A stretch of DNA of 64,000 nt from Akkermansiaceae bacterium (GTDB taxonomy: Bacteria > Verrucomicrobiota > Verrucomicrobiia > Verrucomicrobiales > Akkermansiaceae): positions 62,001 to 126,000 of the forward strand of contig JANYEC010000047.1 in NCBI GenBank assembly GCA_025363295.1, read 5' to 3'. Below the pieces are notes generated by a model. That model did no database searches. It saw only the letters and a list, made by a program, of their open reading frames with translations, and was not told where the DNA came from. The translations under genes and the position numbers were made by a program. Below, piece by piece: positions 1 to 8,246 of this stretch (position 1 is its first letter; every line of letters begins with the position of its first letter).

Positions 1-1004
1 AGGGTGCCACTGCTGCCTTGGAATCTTTCGTAAGCCGCCCAGGCAATGTCAAAAGTGGAGAACAGCGAGTTGTAATCCGCTTCGTCTGGGATACGTCCGG
101 CGTTCGGATCAAAATAGAGGTTATCGGATTCTTTGGCTGCGATTTTTCGAGTAATTTCTTGGATTTTCTCCTGCTCCGCTCCGGTGAATTCATGCAAGCG
201 AACACTTCCGGCGCAGACAAAATAGTAGGGGAGCCCACGCTCGCGTGCTAATTCTGCGGTTCGGAGTAGAGTAAAAAAGCCCTTGCGTCGTTCCAATCCG
301 ATCATGCCGATGATTTTTCTACCAGCAGCTAAGTTTTGAATACTAACGGCCAGCGCCGATGGATGGCTCGGGAGATTCGCCTGAGTGACATCAGGATATG
401 AAACCACTTCTTTCCTGCACATCGTCTCCATTTCCGGGATGAACCGCTCGTCAAGCACGCCTATATTCTGACAGAGTCTGCTATACAAAATCGCATCTCC
501 CTTCGCTAACATGCGAATCGATTTTTTCAGCGAAGGTTTTTCGCCGTGGTGGTGATTCCTGAGGTAAAGCCCGCTCCACCGGCGATTCAGGAAGAATTCT
601 GGGATGGCCGGAAATGGGAGAAAACGCAGGTAACTATCAAGATAGGGGAAAAAAACGAGATCTGCGTTCAACCCGCTGTTAGCTTCAGCATCGGTCAGGT
701 GATCTGCTGCATTCTTCCAGCGGAGAAATGTATGTAAGAGGTCGCCTTCGAAGCGGCCCTTGAAAAAACTGCGTTTCCCCTCAGGTAGTTCATAGAAGAA
801 GACGCGACCTTGGATGACGTTTTCTGATGCCTCCTCCATGGCTTTCAGCAACGCCTCCATCGCCGCTCGCGGATCGGGACAGAGACCGATCACATTCGCC
901 CCTGCCCTTAGAAAGGCTGCGGTGAATTGGCTGAAATACATCGGATGATGCCCGCTCCATAAGGGATCGATTAGAGCCACCGTTTTTCCAAGAGAGGATT
1001 TCAT
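1..1004 (-). CDS. Glycosyltransferase-like protein, 3' end cut by window edge
   Basis: An open frame runs from ATG at 1004 to the left edge without a stop, about 334 codons, so only the N-terminal part is visible. It begins MKSSLGKTVALIDPLWSGHH, an N-terminal Rossmann-type beta strand followed by a Gly-His-His loop, as in GT-B glycosyltransferases. A later stretch (IIGMIGLERRKGF, near residue 235) resembles the start of the second GT-B domain. The next gene upstream is a clearer group-1 glycosyltransferase on the same strand, 38 bases away, so the pair probably belongs to a surface polysaccharide locus extending left. Family assignment is by general layout only; no catalytic motif was pinned down. 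Confidence 0.6.
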   Translation of the reverse strand, partial: MKSSLGKTVALIDPLWSGHHPMYFSQFTAAFLRAGANVIGLCPDPRAAMEALLKAMEEASENVIQGRVFFYELPEGKRSFFKGRFEGDLLHTFLRWKNAADHLTDAEANSGLNADLVFFPYLDSYLRFLPFPAIPEFFLNRRWSGLYLRNHHHGEKPSLKKSIRMLAKGDAILYSRLCQNIGVLDERFIPEMETMCRKEVVSYPDVTQANLPSHPSALAVSIQNLAAGRKIIGMIGLERRKGFFTLLRTAELARERGLPYYFVCAGSVRLHEFTGAEQEKIQEITRKIAAKESDNLYFDPNAGRIPDEADYNSLFSTFDIAWAAYERFQGSSGT

Positions 1005-1042
1005 GTGGTTAGGAGGGTCTGAAGCGGCTAAAATCACGTGAC

Positions 1043-2239
1043 TTACTTTACAAGAATATCGGCAAAGATGTCAGCGGTTCTCTCGATAGGAAAGGTCTTC
1101 TCGGCATAGGCCCGCGCATTGGTAGCGAGCTCACTCCGCAGCGCGTCCGAATCCCGCAGAAGGCACGCAGATGTGATAAATCCCTCGAGGTCTCCCGGTG
1201 CAACGGTGAGGCCGGCTTTGTGATCGCGGGTGAGGCGAGCGGCGAGATTTCCCAGTGGAATCGCGAGCAGCAGCGGGCGACCGGCGCAGAGATAGCTGAG
1301 AGTCTTGGAGGGAACGGAAAATGTCCCTGCTTCTTCTTCCAGAATACCTACGAGCACATCGCCCGAAGCCAGCACCGACGGTAGTTCGTGAAACGGCTGA
1401 TAGGGAAGGATCATCAGATTGGTCAGCTTCGCCGCAGCGGCTTCCTTGCGCAGCCATTCTGCGCCGATGCCTTCTGAAACGATCACAACCCGCACGTCAT
1501 CGTTTTCCATATGGCGGCGGGCTAGATCTAGCAGCATCGCCGGATTATGTTTCATCCCGATAGTGCCGGAATAAAGATAGACAAATTTATCGTGCAACGC
1601 GTGTCGGCGCGACCAATCATTATTTTTCGGCAGCAGCGGGATTTCTTCGATCAATGCCCAGTTAGGCACGACGGTGATCTTGGAAATATCAACGCCAAAT
1701 TCATCTGATAGGATGGGTGTAAAGTCCTCGGTGATGGCAATGATTTTGGAACTTCTTCGGAATTGGCGCCGGTCAAGATGCCGATACCATGCGCCCACCC
1801 AAGCTCCAGCGATCGGTAGTTTCCGGCGAAGAATTTTATCCACCGCGAGGCTATAGAAATCCTGCACCCAGTAATAGAAGCGTCCACCATCGGCGATGGC
1901 TGCGCGGGTAATGGGTTCTTGGGCTTCAGTGGGCGTGTTTCCGGAAAGCACGGCATCAGGTTTCCAAGCGCTGATGAATTTTGCTACTTCTTTTCCGTAA
2001 CGAATCTCCATGTTTCGGCGGCGGCGGAAGGAATACTTGTATCGCACGTATTCCGGGTTCATCGGAATTTCTCTGAATTCGAGAGTCAGCGGGTCACCGG
2101 GTTTGATCGTCAGGTCACCACGCGGAGTTTGGAGAGAGCTGGCAAACGCGTGCACCACCACATGCCCTCTTGCTGCGAGGGCGCGACTTAGCGAAGTCGG
2201 AAACGCATGACCGGCATAGTCGTGAACAACGATTCTCAT
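1043..2239 (-). CDS. Group 1 (GT4-like) glycosyltransferase
   Basis: 398 aa from ATG at 2239. The N-terminal half opens with MRIVVHDYAGHAFPTSLSRA, the donor-side Rossmann strand and Gly-rich loop of GT-B enzymes. The C-terminal half has VYLYSGTIGMKHNP near residue 215 and a late segment with SKTLSYLCAGRPLL, matching the conserved SK-x-x-Y-x-x-AG-P region that contacts the nucleotide sugar in family GT4. The overall shape resembles WcaI-type transferases of extracellular polysaccharide synthesis. It would act at the cytoplasmic membrane face and transfer a sugar from a nucleotide donor; the sugar and acceptor cannot be read from sequence. Co-directional with the partial glycosyltransferase downstream. 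Confidence 0.85.
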   Translation of the reverse strand: MRIVVHDYAGHAFPTSLSRALAARGHVVVHAFASSLQTPRGDLTIKPGDPLTLEFREIPMNPEYVRYKYSFRRRRNMEIRYGKEVAKFISAWKPDAVLSGNTPTEAQEPITRAAIADGGRFYYWVQDFYSLAVDKILRRKLPIAGAWVGAWYRHLDRRQFRRSSKIIAITEDFTPILSDEFGVDISKITVVPNWALIEEIPLLPKNNDWSRRHALHDKFVYLYSGTIGMKHNPAMLLDLARRHMENDDVRVVIVSEGIGAEWLRKEAAAAKLTNLMILPYQPFHELPSVLASGDVLVGILEEEAGTFSVPSKTLSYLCAGRPLLLAIPLGNLAARLTRDHKAGLTVAPGDLEGFITSACLLRDSDALRSELATNARAYAEKTFPIERTADIFADILVK

Positions 2240-2437
2240 AAATGGGGGAAAACCGGCGAAGTAACCTGTACCAAGCGGCTAAGGCCAGTCTAGATTTGTG
2301 CTCGCCCCTGTCAATGCCGCCACCCCACGCGTTCACGTGTCACCGCTTGTAGTGGTTTCCCCTCAAAGTGGCCTGTGATTTTGCGCGAGACCCGCTGTGA
2401 GATGGAGATATGGGCTCGAAATTTTGTGCTTGTGTGA

Positions 2438-2938
2438 TTGCATCCGATGGTTCGTTACCCTAGTTTCGAGAAAATGGTTGTGACAAAAACGTTACGCGCG
2501 GCGACGGGTTGGATTGAGTTGGGACTGGCCGACGAGGCTTTGTTTGAGCTTCAATCGCTGCCATTCGAGCATCAAACAGGGCGAGATGCGCTTGAGGTGA
2601 AGCTAACGGCCCAGATGAATTGCCAATCGTGGAATGGCGCTTCCGAAACTGCTAGATTGCTCTGCTTAAAAGCGGCGGATGAACCAGAATTTTTTCTCCG
2701 CGCCGCCTACTGCCTTCATGAAACGGGAGACACCCTAGCAGCCTGCAATCAACTTCTACGTGGTCCGAAGACTTTGTTTGAAATGGCGATTTTCCACTAC
2801 AATCTCGCCTGTTATCTCTGGACGCTTGGTGAGGCAACTCGTGCGCGAAGCCATTTGAAACAAGCCATCGAAATGGACGATTCGTTTTTGGAAGCCGCCC
2901 GCACTGATCGGGATCTAGCAGGCATCGGCGAGATGTGA
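2438..2938 (+). CDS. Small tetratricopeptide-repeat protein
   Basis: 166 aa if translation begins at TTG 2438, or 163 aa from ATG 2447 (MVRYPSFEKMVV); neither has a good Shine-Dalgarno sequence. It is all-alpha in character, with TPR-like helical pairs: residues 30-80 (TGWIELGLADEALFELQSL) and residues 105-160, where FHYNLACYLWTLGEATRARS and HLKQAIEMDDSFLEAARTD follow the TPR pattern of small and aromatic positions. No signal peptide or membrane segment, so probably cytoplasmic. It stands alone on the plus strand, convergent with yicC. TPR proteins of this size usually serve as adaptors; no specific partner is suggested. Confidence 0.7.
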   Translation: MHPMVRYPSFEKMVVTKTLRAATGWIELGLADEALFELQSLPFEHQTGRDALEVKLTAQMNCQSWNGASETARLLCLKAADEPEFFLRAAYCLHETGDTLAACNQLLRGPKTLFEMAIFHYNLACYLWTLGEATRARSHLKQAIEMDDSFLEAARTDRDLAGIGEM

Positions 2939-2968
2939 CGCCACACAGGCATTCAGTCCTCTATCACG

Positions 2969-3844
2969 TTATTCGACGTTCTGAACTTGTTCCCGGATTT
3001 TTTCTAACTCAGTCTTCGCTTCCACAATGGTTTGTGCGATGGAGGCATCATTCGCTTTCGAGCCGATGGTATTGAATTCGCGGAACAATTCCTGACAAAG
3101 GAAATCCAACGCACGACCGGGCGGCTCTGGGGCATCAAGATATTCGCTGAATTTCGCGAAGTGGGAATCCAAACGGGTGAGTTCCTCACTGACGTCGCAG
3201 CGATCGGCGAAAAGCGCGAGCTCCTTGGCCAGCCGCTCGTCTGCTAGATCGAGGTCGAGGTCGGCATCGCGTAGGCGCTTGGTCAGCAGCTCGCGTTGGC
3301 GGATCGGTCGTCCGGGGGCTTCCATGGCAATTTTTCTGGCAAACGTAATCAATGTATCAAGGCGAGTGAGGAAGTCCGCTTTCAAATGCGCACCTTCCGT
3401 TTCCCGCATGGCGGCGAGTTGGGTGAGTGCGTCTGTTAGGGCCGGTTCAATGGCTGCCCACGCGATTTCCGCGTCGATCTCATTGCTGCCTAGGGAAATG
3501 ATTCCCGGTTGGCGCAAGTAGTCCGCAGCGGTAGGGATCAGATCGTGGCCGATGGTTTTCCCCAATCCCACGAACGCGTCCGCAAAGGCCTGTGCGAGCG
3601 CGGTATCCACGCGAATCACAGCGGCGCTGCTATCCAATCGATCGAGATTGATCGCCACTTGGATGCGCCCTCGCGATACGACCCCTAACACACTCTTCCG
3701 AATGCGGGCATCGAGCTCGGACAACTCGCGAGGTGCCTGCACCACCACCTCGGCCTGCTTGCGGTTGACAGAGCTGATTTCAATTGTGGCCTGCCATGCG
3801 TTCGTCGCTGCTGACCCGCGGCCAAATCCTGTCATTGAATGCAT
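2969..3844 (-). CDS. yicC: YicC family endoribonuclease
   Basis: 291 aa from ATG 3844. This start gives MHSMTGFGRG, the hallmark N-terminus of the YicC family; an upstream in-frame ATG would translate the repeat array before the gene and was rejected. The protein shows the YicC_N domain (residues 1-155) and the C-terminal DUF1732 domain, ending in IGSKANDASIAQTIVEAKTE and a charged tail, both family hallmarks. YicC proteins are conserved RNases linked to small-RNA turnover in enterobacteria; that role is taken from the family. In many genomes yicC neighbours gmk; here it does not. Confidence 0.93.
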   Translation of the reverse strand: MHSMTGFGRGSAATNAWQATIEISSVNRKQAEVVVQAPRELSELDARIRKSVLGVVSRGRIQVAINLDRLDSSAAVIRVDTALAQAFADAFVGLGKTIGHDLIPTAADYLRQPGIISLGSNEIDAEIAWAAIEPALTDALTQLAAMRETEGAHLKADFLTRLDTLITFARKIAMEAPGRPIRQRELLTKRLRDADLDLDLADERLAKELALFADRCDVSEELTRLDSHFAKFSEYLDAPEPPGRALDFLCQELFREFNTIGSKANDASIAQTIVEAKTELEKIREQVQNVE

Positions 3845-3854
3845 GGACGGAGGA

Positions 3855-3890
3855 TGAACATCGAACATCGAACTTCCAACTTCGAACGTC
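3855..3890 (-). repeat. Heptanucleotide array upstream of yicC
   Basis: Read on the minus strand this is five consecutive 7-mers: GACGTTC, GAAGTTG, GAAGTTC, GATGTTC, GATGTTC. It ends 10 bases before the yicC ATG. A near-identical array (4118-4153) stands in the opposite orientation before mnmA, so the two form an inverted pair around about 230 bases of unassigned DNA. Function unknown. Confidence 0.75.
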
Positions 3891-4117
3891 AAAGTTTGGA
3901 GATTTTTCCATTTTGTTCAATGTCCCTTCTACTGCATGAAATGAAAATGAAGAGGCAGTACCCTGGGCTTCGACTTTAACTTTGATGATTTGGGAAGCGC
4001 CATAGAAGCAGTTATCGGTGGTGGCAGATGAACGGCCATTCGTTGGCGGAGTTGAAGTCGCGGGTGGCGTGGACTGGGACGGTGCACACTAGGATGGAAA
4101 AATTTCCTCATTCGTCC
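3891..4117. other. Intergenic DNA between two inverted heptamer arrays
   Basis: No gene recognised between yicC and mnmA, which are divergent, so promoters for both should lie here. A short open stretch (about 3966-4032) would read GFDFNFDDLGSAIEAVIGGG and stop; it has no start codon and may be a decayed coding fragment or chance. Confidence 0.4.
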
Positions 4118-4153
4118 GACGTTCAATGTTGGACCTTCGATGCGCAATGTTCA
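4118..4153 (+). repeat. Heptanucleotide array upstream of mnmA
   Basis: Consecutive 7-mers on the plus strand: GACGTTC, AATGTTG, GACCTTC, GATGCGC, AATGTTC. The array ends 10 bases before the mnmA ATG at 4164 and pairs as an inverted copy with the array before yicC. Confidence 0.75.
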
Positions 4154-4163
4154 CCTTACCCGC

Positions 4164-5243
4164 ATGGCGAAGGTTTTTGTCGGGCTATCAGGGGGGGTGG
4201 ATAGTGCCGTGGCGGCGGCTCTTCTTGTGGAGCAAGGGCATGAGGTGGCCGCGGGCTACATGAAAAATTGGATCAACGATGAAGGAATTCCGGGCGATTG
4301 TCCGTGGGAGCAGGACATCGAGGATGCCCGAGCAGTTTCTAAAAAACTCGGCATTGAGTTTCGCGTGATCGATCTAATCGATTCCTACCGGGACAGGATC
4401 GTCGAGTATCTCATCGAAGGTTACCGCGCCGGGATCACGCCCAACCCAGATGTTTGGTGCAATCGTGAGATGAAATTCGGCGTTTTTCTGGACTATGCGA
4501 TTTCCCAAGGCTTCGAACATGTGGCGACCGGCCACTACGCCCGGCGGCGCACTTTACCCGATGGCTCGGGGGCGATTCTGAGAGGTGCGGACCCTAACAA
4601 GGACCAAAGCTACTTCCTTTCTTTGATGACCCAGCGGCAGGCCATGCACGCGCTTTTACCCACCGGTGAGATGCTGAAGCCAGAGGTGCGTGAGGTGGCA
4701 CGGCGATTCGATCTACCAGTTTCTGAAAAAAAGGACAGCCAGGGAATTTGTTTTCTGGGCCAAGTGAAAATGAGCGATTTCCTCCGCCATTACGTCGCTG
4801 ATACACCGGGTGAAATTGTGGACACATCAGGAAAAGTGTTAGGTGAACACCGTGGTCTGCATCTTTATACATTAGGCCAAAGGAAAGGTCATGGTGTAGC
4901 TTCCCCACGCTCGGGAATGGCGTATGTGGTCGTCGGCAAAGATGCCACGAGGAATCGCCTGATCGTCGGCTGGGACACGCTAGAATCCGAGGGGCTCTAC
5001 ACCTTGGAATGCACGGTCGGGACTCTATCAGCGATCAATGAACCCTTTGAAACGAAACGGCTCATTGATGCCCAACCCCGTTACCGGGCGAAGGCGGAAC
5101 CCGCGGTGATAGAGCTGATCGAGGGTGGAAAGGTCCGCCTGAAATTCCAACGTCCGCAGCGGGCGATTTCACCGGGCCAGATCTGTGCCTTTTACGACGG
5201 CGGAAGAATGTTAGGCGGCGGGGTATTTGAGACGGTGGCTTGA
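4164..5243 (+). CDS. mnmA: tRNA-specific 2-thiouridylase MnmA
   Basis: 359 aa from ATG 4164 (MAKVFVGLSGGVDSAVAAAL). An in-frame ATG at 4140 lies inside the repeat array and is unlikely. The enzyme uses ATP and a persulfide relay to thiolate U34 of the Lys, Glu and Gln tRNAs in the cytoplasm. The PP-loop SGGVDS (residues 9-14) activates the uridine. The two catalytic cysteines are visible: Cys99 in NPDVWCN and Cys196 in DSQGICFLG. The C-terminal beta-barrel domain (about 250-359) is complete and the length is typical. MnmE, which modifies the same wobble base at C5, is encoded about 6 kb away. Confidence 0.96.
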   Translation: MAKVFVGLSGGVDSAVAAALLVEQGHEVAAGYMKNWINDEGIPGDCPWEQDIEDARAVSKKLGIEFRVIDLIDSYRDRIVEYLIEGYRAGITPNPDVWCNREMKFGVFLDYAISQGFEHVATGHYARRRTLPDGSGAILRGADPNKDQSYFLSLMTQRQAMHALLPTGEMLKPEVREVARRFDLPVSEKKDSQGICFLGQVKMSDFLRHYVADTPGEIVDTSGKVLGEHRGLHLYTLGQRKGHGVASPRSGMAYVVVGKDATRNRLIVGWDTLESEGLYTLECTVGTLSAINEPFETKRLIDAQPRYRAKAEPAVIELIEGGKVRLKFQRPQRAISPGQICAFYDGGRMLGGGVFETVA

Positions 5244-5288
5244 GACGCAGACGAGATATATCTAGCTATTTTTGAGATTTAGATTTTT

Positions 5289-5312
5289 CAACCGCTGATG
5301 GACGCTGATCCA
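5289..5312 (+). repeat. 10-bp-period repeat, copy 1
   Basis: Two imperfect decamers, CGCTGATGGA and CGCTGATCCA, preceded by AAC. A sister copy in the same orientation (5972-5996, CGCGAATGGA and CGCGAATGCA) lies on the other side of plsC, so the gene is bracketed by direct repeats. Confidence 0.6.
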
Positions 5313-5327
5313 GCAGGACGCCCGTCT

Positions 5328-5930
5328 TCAGAGCTCCCGAATCGCCGCCATGATCTTCTTCGCGATGCGATCGTAGCTTTCCTTCGCGTCGCCTTGGGTG
5401 TCCTCGTCTGTTAGTCTGATAGGCTTTCCGACCGAAACCGTAATCCGGGCAAAACGGATTTTTCCAGAACCACGCGGCAAAGCTTCGCGAGCCCCTGAAA
5501 TTCGCACAGGCTGAATGACCGCGCCGGATTTCACCGCGATAAGCCCGATTCCCGGTGCCGCCGCACCTATCGTTCCATCCAGCGTGCGTTCGCCTTCCGG
5601 AAACACGAGCACGCGCTCCCCTTCCTTGAGCTTACGGATGATCGTTTTCAGACTCCCCATATCCGGGCGATCCTGATCGACGGGGATCGCGTTCCACCGC
5701 GGATAGACCCATTTGCCAAGTCCCACAAAAAGGGTCTTGCGTGCCAGATAGACCATCTCGGTCTTGTAAAGATTTCCGATCAATGGAGGATCAAGGAAAC
5801 TCTGATGGTTCGATGCGACGAGCACTGGCCCTTCGGAAATGAGATTTTCCTCACCGATAATCTTCAGTCCGAAAATCGTCCGGAATGCCGCGCCAAAGGC
5901 CATCCAGCCAAGCCAGTAAACCCAGCGCAT
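5328..5930 (-). CDS. plsC: 1-acyl-sn-glycerol-3-phosphate acyltransferase
   Basis: 200 aa from ATG 5930 (MRWVYWLGWMAFGAAF); a TTG start at 5954 would add eight residues. PlsC transfers an acyl chain to the 2-position of lysophosphatidic acid at the inner membrane. The N-terminal hydrophobic segment anchors it. The catalytic HX4D motif is NHQSFLDP, and the second substrate motif is FPEGERT. The compact form with a single N-terminal anchor is typical. It lies downstream of cmk on the same strand, separated by about 290 bases that hold a repeat and a possible gene remnant; cmk-plsC adjacency is common in bacteria. Confidence 0.92.
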   Translation of the reverse strand: MRWVYWLGWMAFGAAFRTIFGLKIIGEENLISEGPVLVASNHQSFLDPPLIGNLYKTEMVYLARKTLFVGLGKWVYPRWNAIPVDQDRPDMGSLKTIIRKLKEGERVLVFPEGERTLDGTIGAAAPGIGLIAVKSGAVIQPVRISGAREALPRGSGKIRFARITVSVGKPIRLTDEDTQGDAKESYDRIAKKIMAAIREL

Positions 5931-5971
5931 TTGAGTTGGTGATTTCAGTTTCAAGAGTTTGAAAATGGTTT

Positions 5972-5996
5972 AACCGCGAATGGACGCGAATGCAGA
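5972..5996 (+). repeat. 10-bp-period repeat, copy 2
   Basis: Decamers CGCGAATGGA and CGCGAATGCA preceded by AAC; sister of the copy at 5289-5312 and in the same orientation. Direct repeats on both sides of plsC could reflect insertion or dispersal of a small element. Confidence 0.6.
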
Positions 5997-6173
5997 AAAC
6001 AGGATGACGACAATCATGCCGCTTTCGATGTGCTGAATTTTCCGCTGCCGATCAACCCCAACGCAACCGCAATCTTCGATTTTTCCCCAGAAAATAGGTG
6101 GGAACTTCGCGCAGCATTGCTAGATCATCACGAGCTATTTGAAAAGTTGGTGACTAAATTATACGGAGCCTGA
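5997..6173 (+). pseudogene. Possible 3' remnant of an unknown gene
   Basis: An open stretch with coding character but no start codon reads DDDNHAAFDVLNFPLPIN, then later WELRAALLDHHELFEKLV, ending at TGA 6171-6173. It begins right after the repeat copy at 5972-5996, as if a gene had been truncated there. I do not recognise the family. The alternative is chance openness in an intergenic region. Confidence 0.3.
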
Positions 6174-6224
6174 GTCGTGGTTTTTACGGAGGGTTCCGCC
6201 CCTCGCGGCGCGGACACTGATAGA

Positions 6225-6872
6225 CTAAAGCGGAAGTCCCTGCTGTTTCAGAATTTCAATGGCAGCGAGCACGCCGCTTTCGATGGTATGGTGCGAGGTG
6301 TCGAGAACGGCCGCGCCATCGGCGATCATGAGAGGGGCGTGGGTGCGTTCGCTGTCTGCGGCATCGCGCTTTGAGACAGAATCAACCTCGCCAACATGGC
6401 TGCGGCGGGCGGCGCGGACTTCCTCGTCTGCATCGACGTAGATTTTGAAAGGTGTATCCGGAAAAACGACGGAGCCGATGTCGCGGCCTTCCATGACGAT
6501 GCTGGTGTGATCGAGGTAGCCACGTTGCAAATCGACGAGTTTATTTCTCACTTCCGGGATGGCGGAAATCGCGGAGACATTCGCGTTGATCGCTTCGGCG
6601 CGTAGCTCGCCCTCGGGGTTGATGCCGTCGATGGTAATCGTGGATTCGTTAGCAACTTCCGCGCAGTGGATTTTGATCCGGCCTAACATCTTCACGACCG
6701 CATCATTGTTAGATGGATCGATGTTTTCCTGAAGTGCCTTCCAAGTGATGGCGCGGTACATCGCTCCCGAATTCACCATCACTAAGCCAAGATGCTTCGC
6801 GAGCTCACGAGCAAGCGTGCTTTTGCCCGAAGCGGCTGGTCCGTCGATGGCGATGGCGAAGCGGTGGGGCAT
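6225..6872 (-). CDS. cmk: Cytidylate kinase
   Basis: 215 aa from ATG 6872. It phosphorylates CMP and dCMP to the diphosphates with ATP in the cytoplasm. The P-loop GPAASGKST is at residues 11-19, followed by the conserved MVNSGAMYRAITWKAL (substrate-binding YR). The GRDIGSVVFPD motif and the LID-type DAADSERTHAPL are also present. Length fits the bacterial short-form enzyme. It starts 2 bases after the aroA stop codon, so translation is probably coupled. The tyrA-aroA-cmk order is a frequent bacterial arrangement. Confidence 0.95.
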   Translation of the reverse strand: MPHRFAIAIDGPAASGKSTLARELAKHLGLVMVNSGAMYRAITWKALQENIDPSNNDAVVKMLGRIKIHCAEVANESTITIDGINPEGELRAEAINANVSAISAIPEVRNKLVDLQRGYLDHTSIVMEGRDIGSVVFPDTPFKIYVDADEEVRAARRSHVGEVDSVSKRDAADSERTHAPLMIADGAAVLDTSHHTIESGVLAAIEILKQQGLPL

Positions 6873-6874
6873 GG

Positions 6875-8227
6875 TTACTCACGGGAAATCGTTGGCAACG
6901 TAAAATCCGCAGCGTGGGTGCGCTCGTGGAGTATCGCATCGAGGTGATGGGCGAATCCGGGATAGGAAGTATTCACGCACTCGGTGTTTTTGATGACCGT
7001 CTTCCCTTGAGCAAAAAGCCCGGCGATGGCGAAGGCCATGGCGATCCGGTGATCACCGAAACTATCAACCTCGGCACCGTGGAGCGGAGTTCCCCCAGTG
7101 ATTTCCATGCCGTCTTCGAATTCTTCGACTACAGCTCCCATCGCACGTAATCCCTCGACGACCGTGGTGATGCGGTCCGTTTCCTTCACGCGCAGTTCCT
7201 TGGCGTTGCGGATGATCGTCTTGCCTTTTGCAAGGGCAGCGGCGACGGCGATGACGGGAATTTCATCGATCAAATTGGGCACCTCGTTTTCAAGAATCGT
7301 CGTGCCGGTTAGAGCCGCTCCGTGGATTTCGATATTGCCGATCGGCTCACCTTCGGACTGATGTTCGATCTCGGTCATGTGCGCGCCCATGCGACTGAGA
7401 ACCTTAAGAATGGCGGTGCGCGTGGGATTGAGGCCGACGTCTTTAATCAGTAAACGCGAGCCCGGCAGCGCCGCCGCGGCGACCAACCAGAAAGCGGCGC
7501 TGGAGATATCGCCGGGGACGGTGAAATCGCAGGATTCCGGCATTTGTCCGCCGTAAAGCGAGATCGCGTTGTTTTCCGTGCGGGTGCTCACGCGGAAGGA
7601 GGCCAGCATGCGCTCGGTGTGATCGCGGGTTTCCGCAGGCTGGATCACGGTGGTTTTCCCCTCGGCGAACATGCCAGCGAGCAGGATGGCACTTTTCACT
7701 TGAGCACTGGCGACCGGCATCTGATAGATAATCGGCTGGAGCTTGGCCGGGTGGATGAAAAGCGGTGCACACCCGAACTTCTCGCCGCGGGTTTCGATCT
7801 TCGCTCCCATTTGGCCAAGCGGCACGGTGATGCGACCCATCGGGCGCGAGGAGAGTGAGGCATCTCCAAAAAGTTCGGAGGGAAATTCTTGGCCAGCGAG
7901 CAGTCCTGCTAACAGGCGCATTCCAGTGCCGGCGTTTCCACAATCGATGGGTGCGGCGGGGGCGCTGAGTTTCATCGACTGCCCATGAATTCTCAAGTTC
8001 ATAGGACCGTAGCCCTCCAGCTCATCGAGCACTTCGTGACGGGCACCGAGCGCTTTCATCGCGTTGAGCGTGTTTACGCAATCCTCGCTGGGTAGGAAAT
8101 TCCGGATCGTGCAAACGCCATTAGAAAGCCCGCCCAAAATGGCGGCACGATGAGACATGCTCTTGTCACCGGGGACGCTAAACTCTGCGTGTAATTTTGA
8201 AATGGCTGTGACTCGAAATTCCGACAT
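6875..8227 (-). CDS. aroA: 3-phosphoshikimate 1-carboxyvinyltransferase (EPSP synthase)
   Basis: 450 aa from ATG 8227. It catalyses the sixth step of the shikimate pathway, joining phosphoenolpyruvate to shikimate-3-phosphate. The N-terminal VPGDKSMSHRAAIL holds the conserved Lys-Ser for substrate binding, GNAGTGMRLLAGLLAGQ is the PEP-binding signature (usually GNSGTT), and the C-terminal FGDHRIAMAFAIAGL is the second signature. The GNAGTGMR form and the Ala after DKSMSHR fit the class II-like enzymes. It lies 19 bases downstream of tyrA and directly before cmk, giving a tyrA-aroA-cmk unit. Confidence 0.96.
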   Translation of the reverse strand: MSEFRVTAISKLHAEFSVPGDKSMSHRAAILGGLSNGVCTIRNFLPSEDCVNTLNAMKALGARHEVLDELEGYGPMNLRIHGQSMKLSAPAAPIDCGNAGTGMRLLAGLLAGQEFPSELFGDASLSSRPMGRITVPLGQMGAKIETRGEKFGCAPLFIHPAKLQPIIYQMPVASAQVKSAILLAGMFAEGKTTVIQPAETRDHTERMLASFRVSTRTENNAISLYGGQMPESCDFTVPGDISSAAFWLVAAAALPGSRLLIKDVGLNPTRTAILKVLSRMGAHMTEIEHQSEGEPIGNIEIHGAALTGTTILENEVPNLIDEIPVIAVAAALAKGKTIIRNAKELRVKETDRITTVVEGLRAMGAVVEEFEDGMEITGGTPLHGAEVDSFGDHRIAMAFAIAGLFAQGKTVIKNTECVNTSYPGFAHHLDAILHERTHAADFTLPTISRE

Positions 8228-8246
8228 GAGATGGGGTGAATAGATT

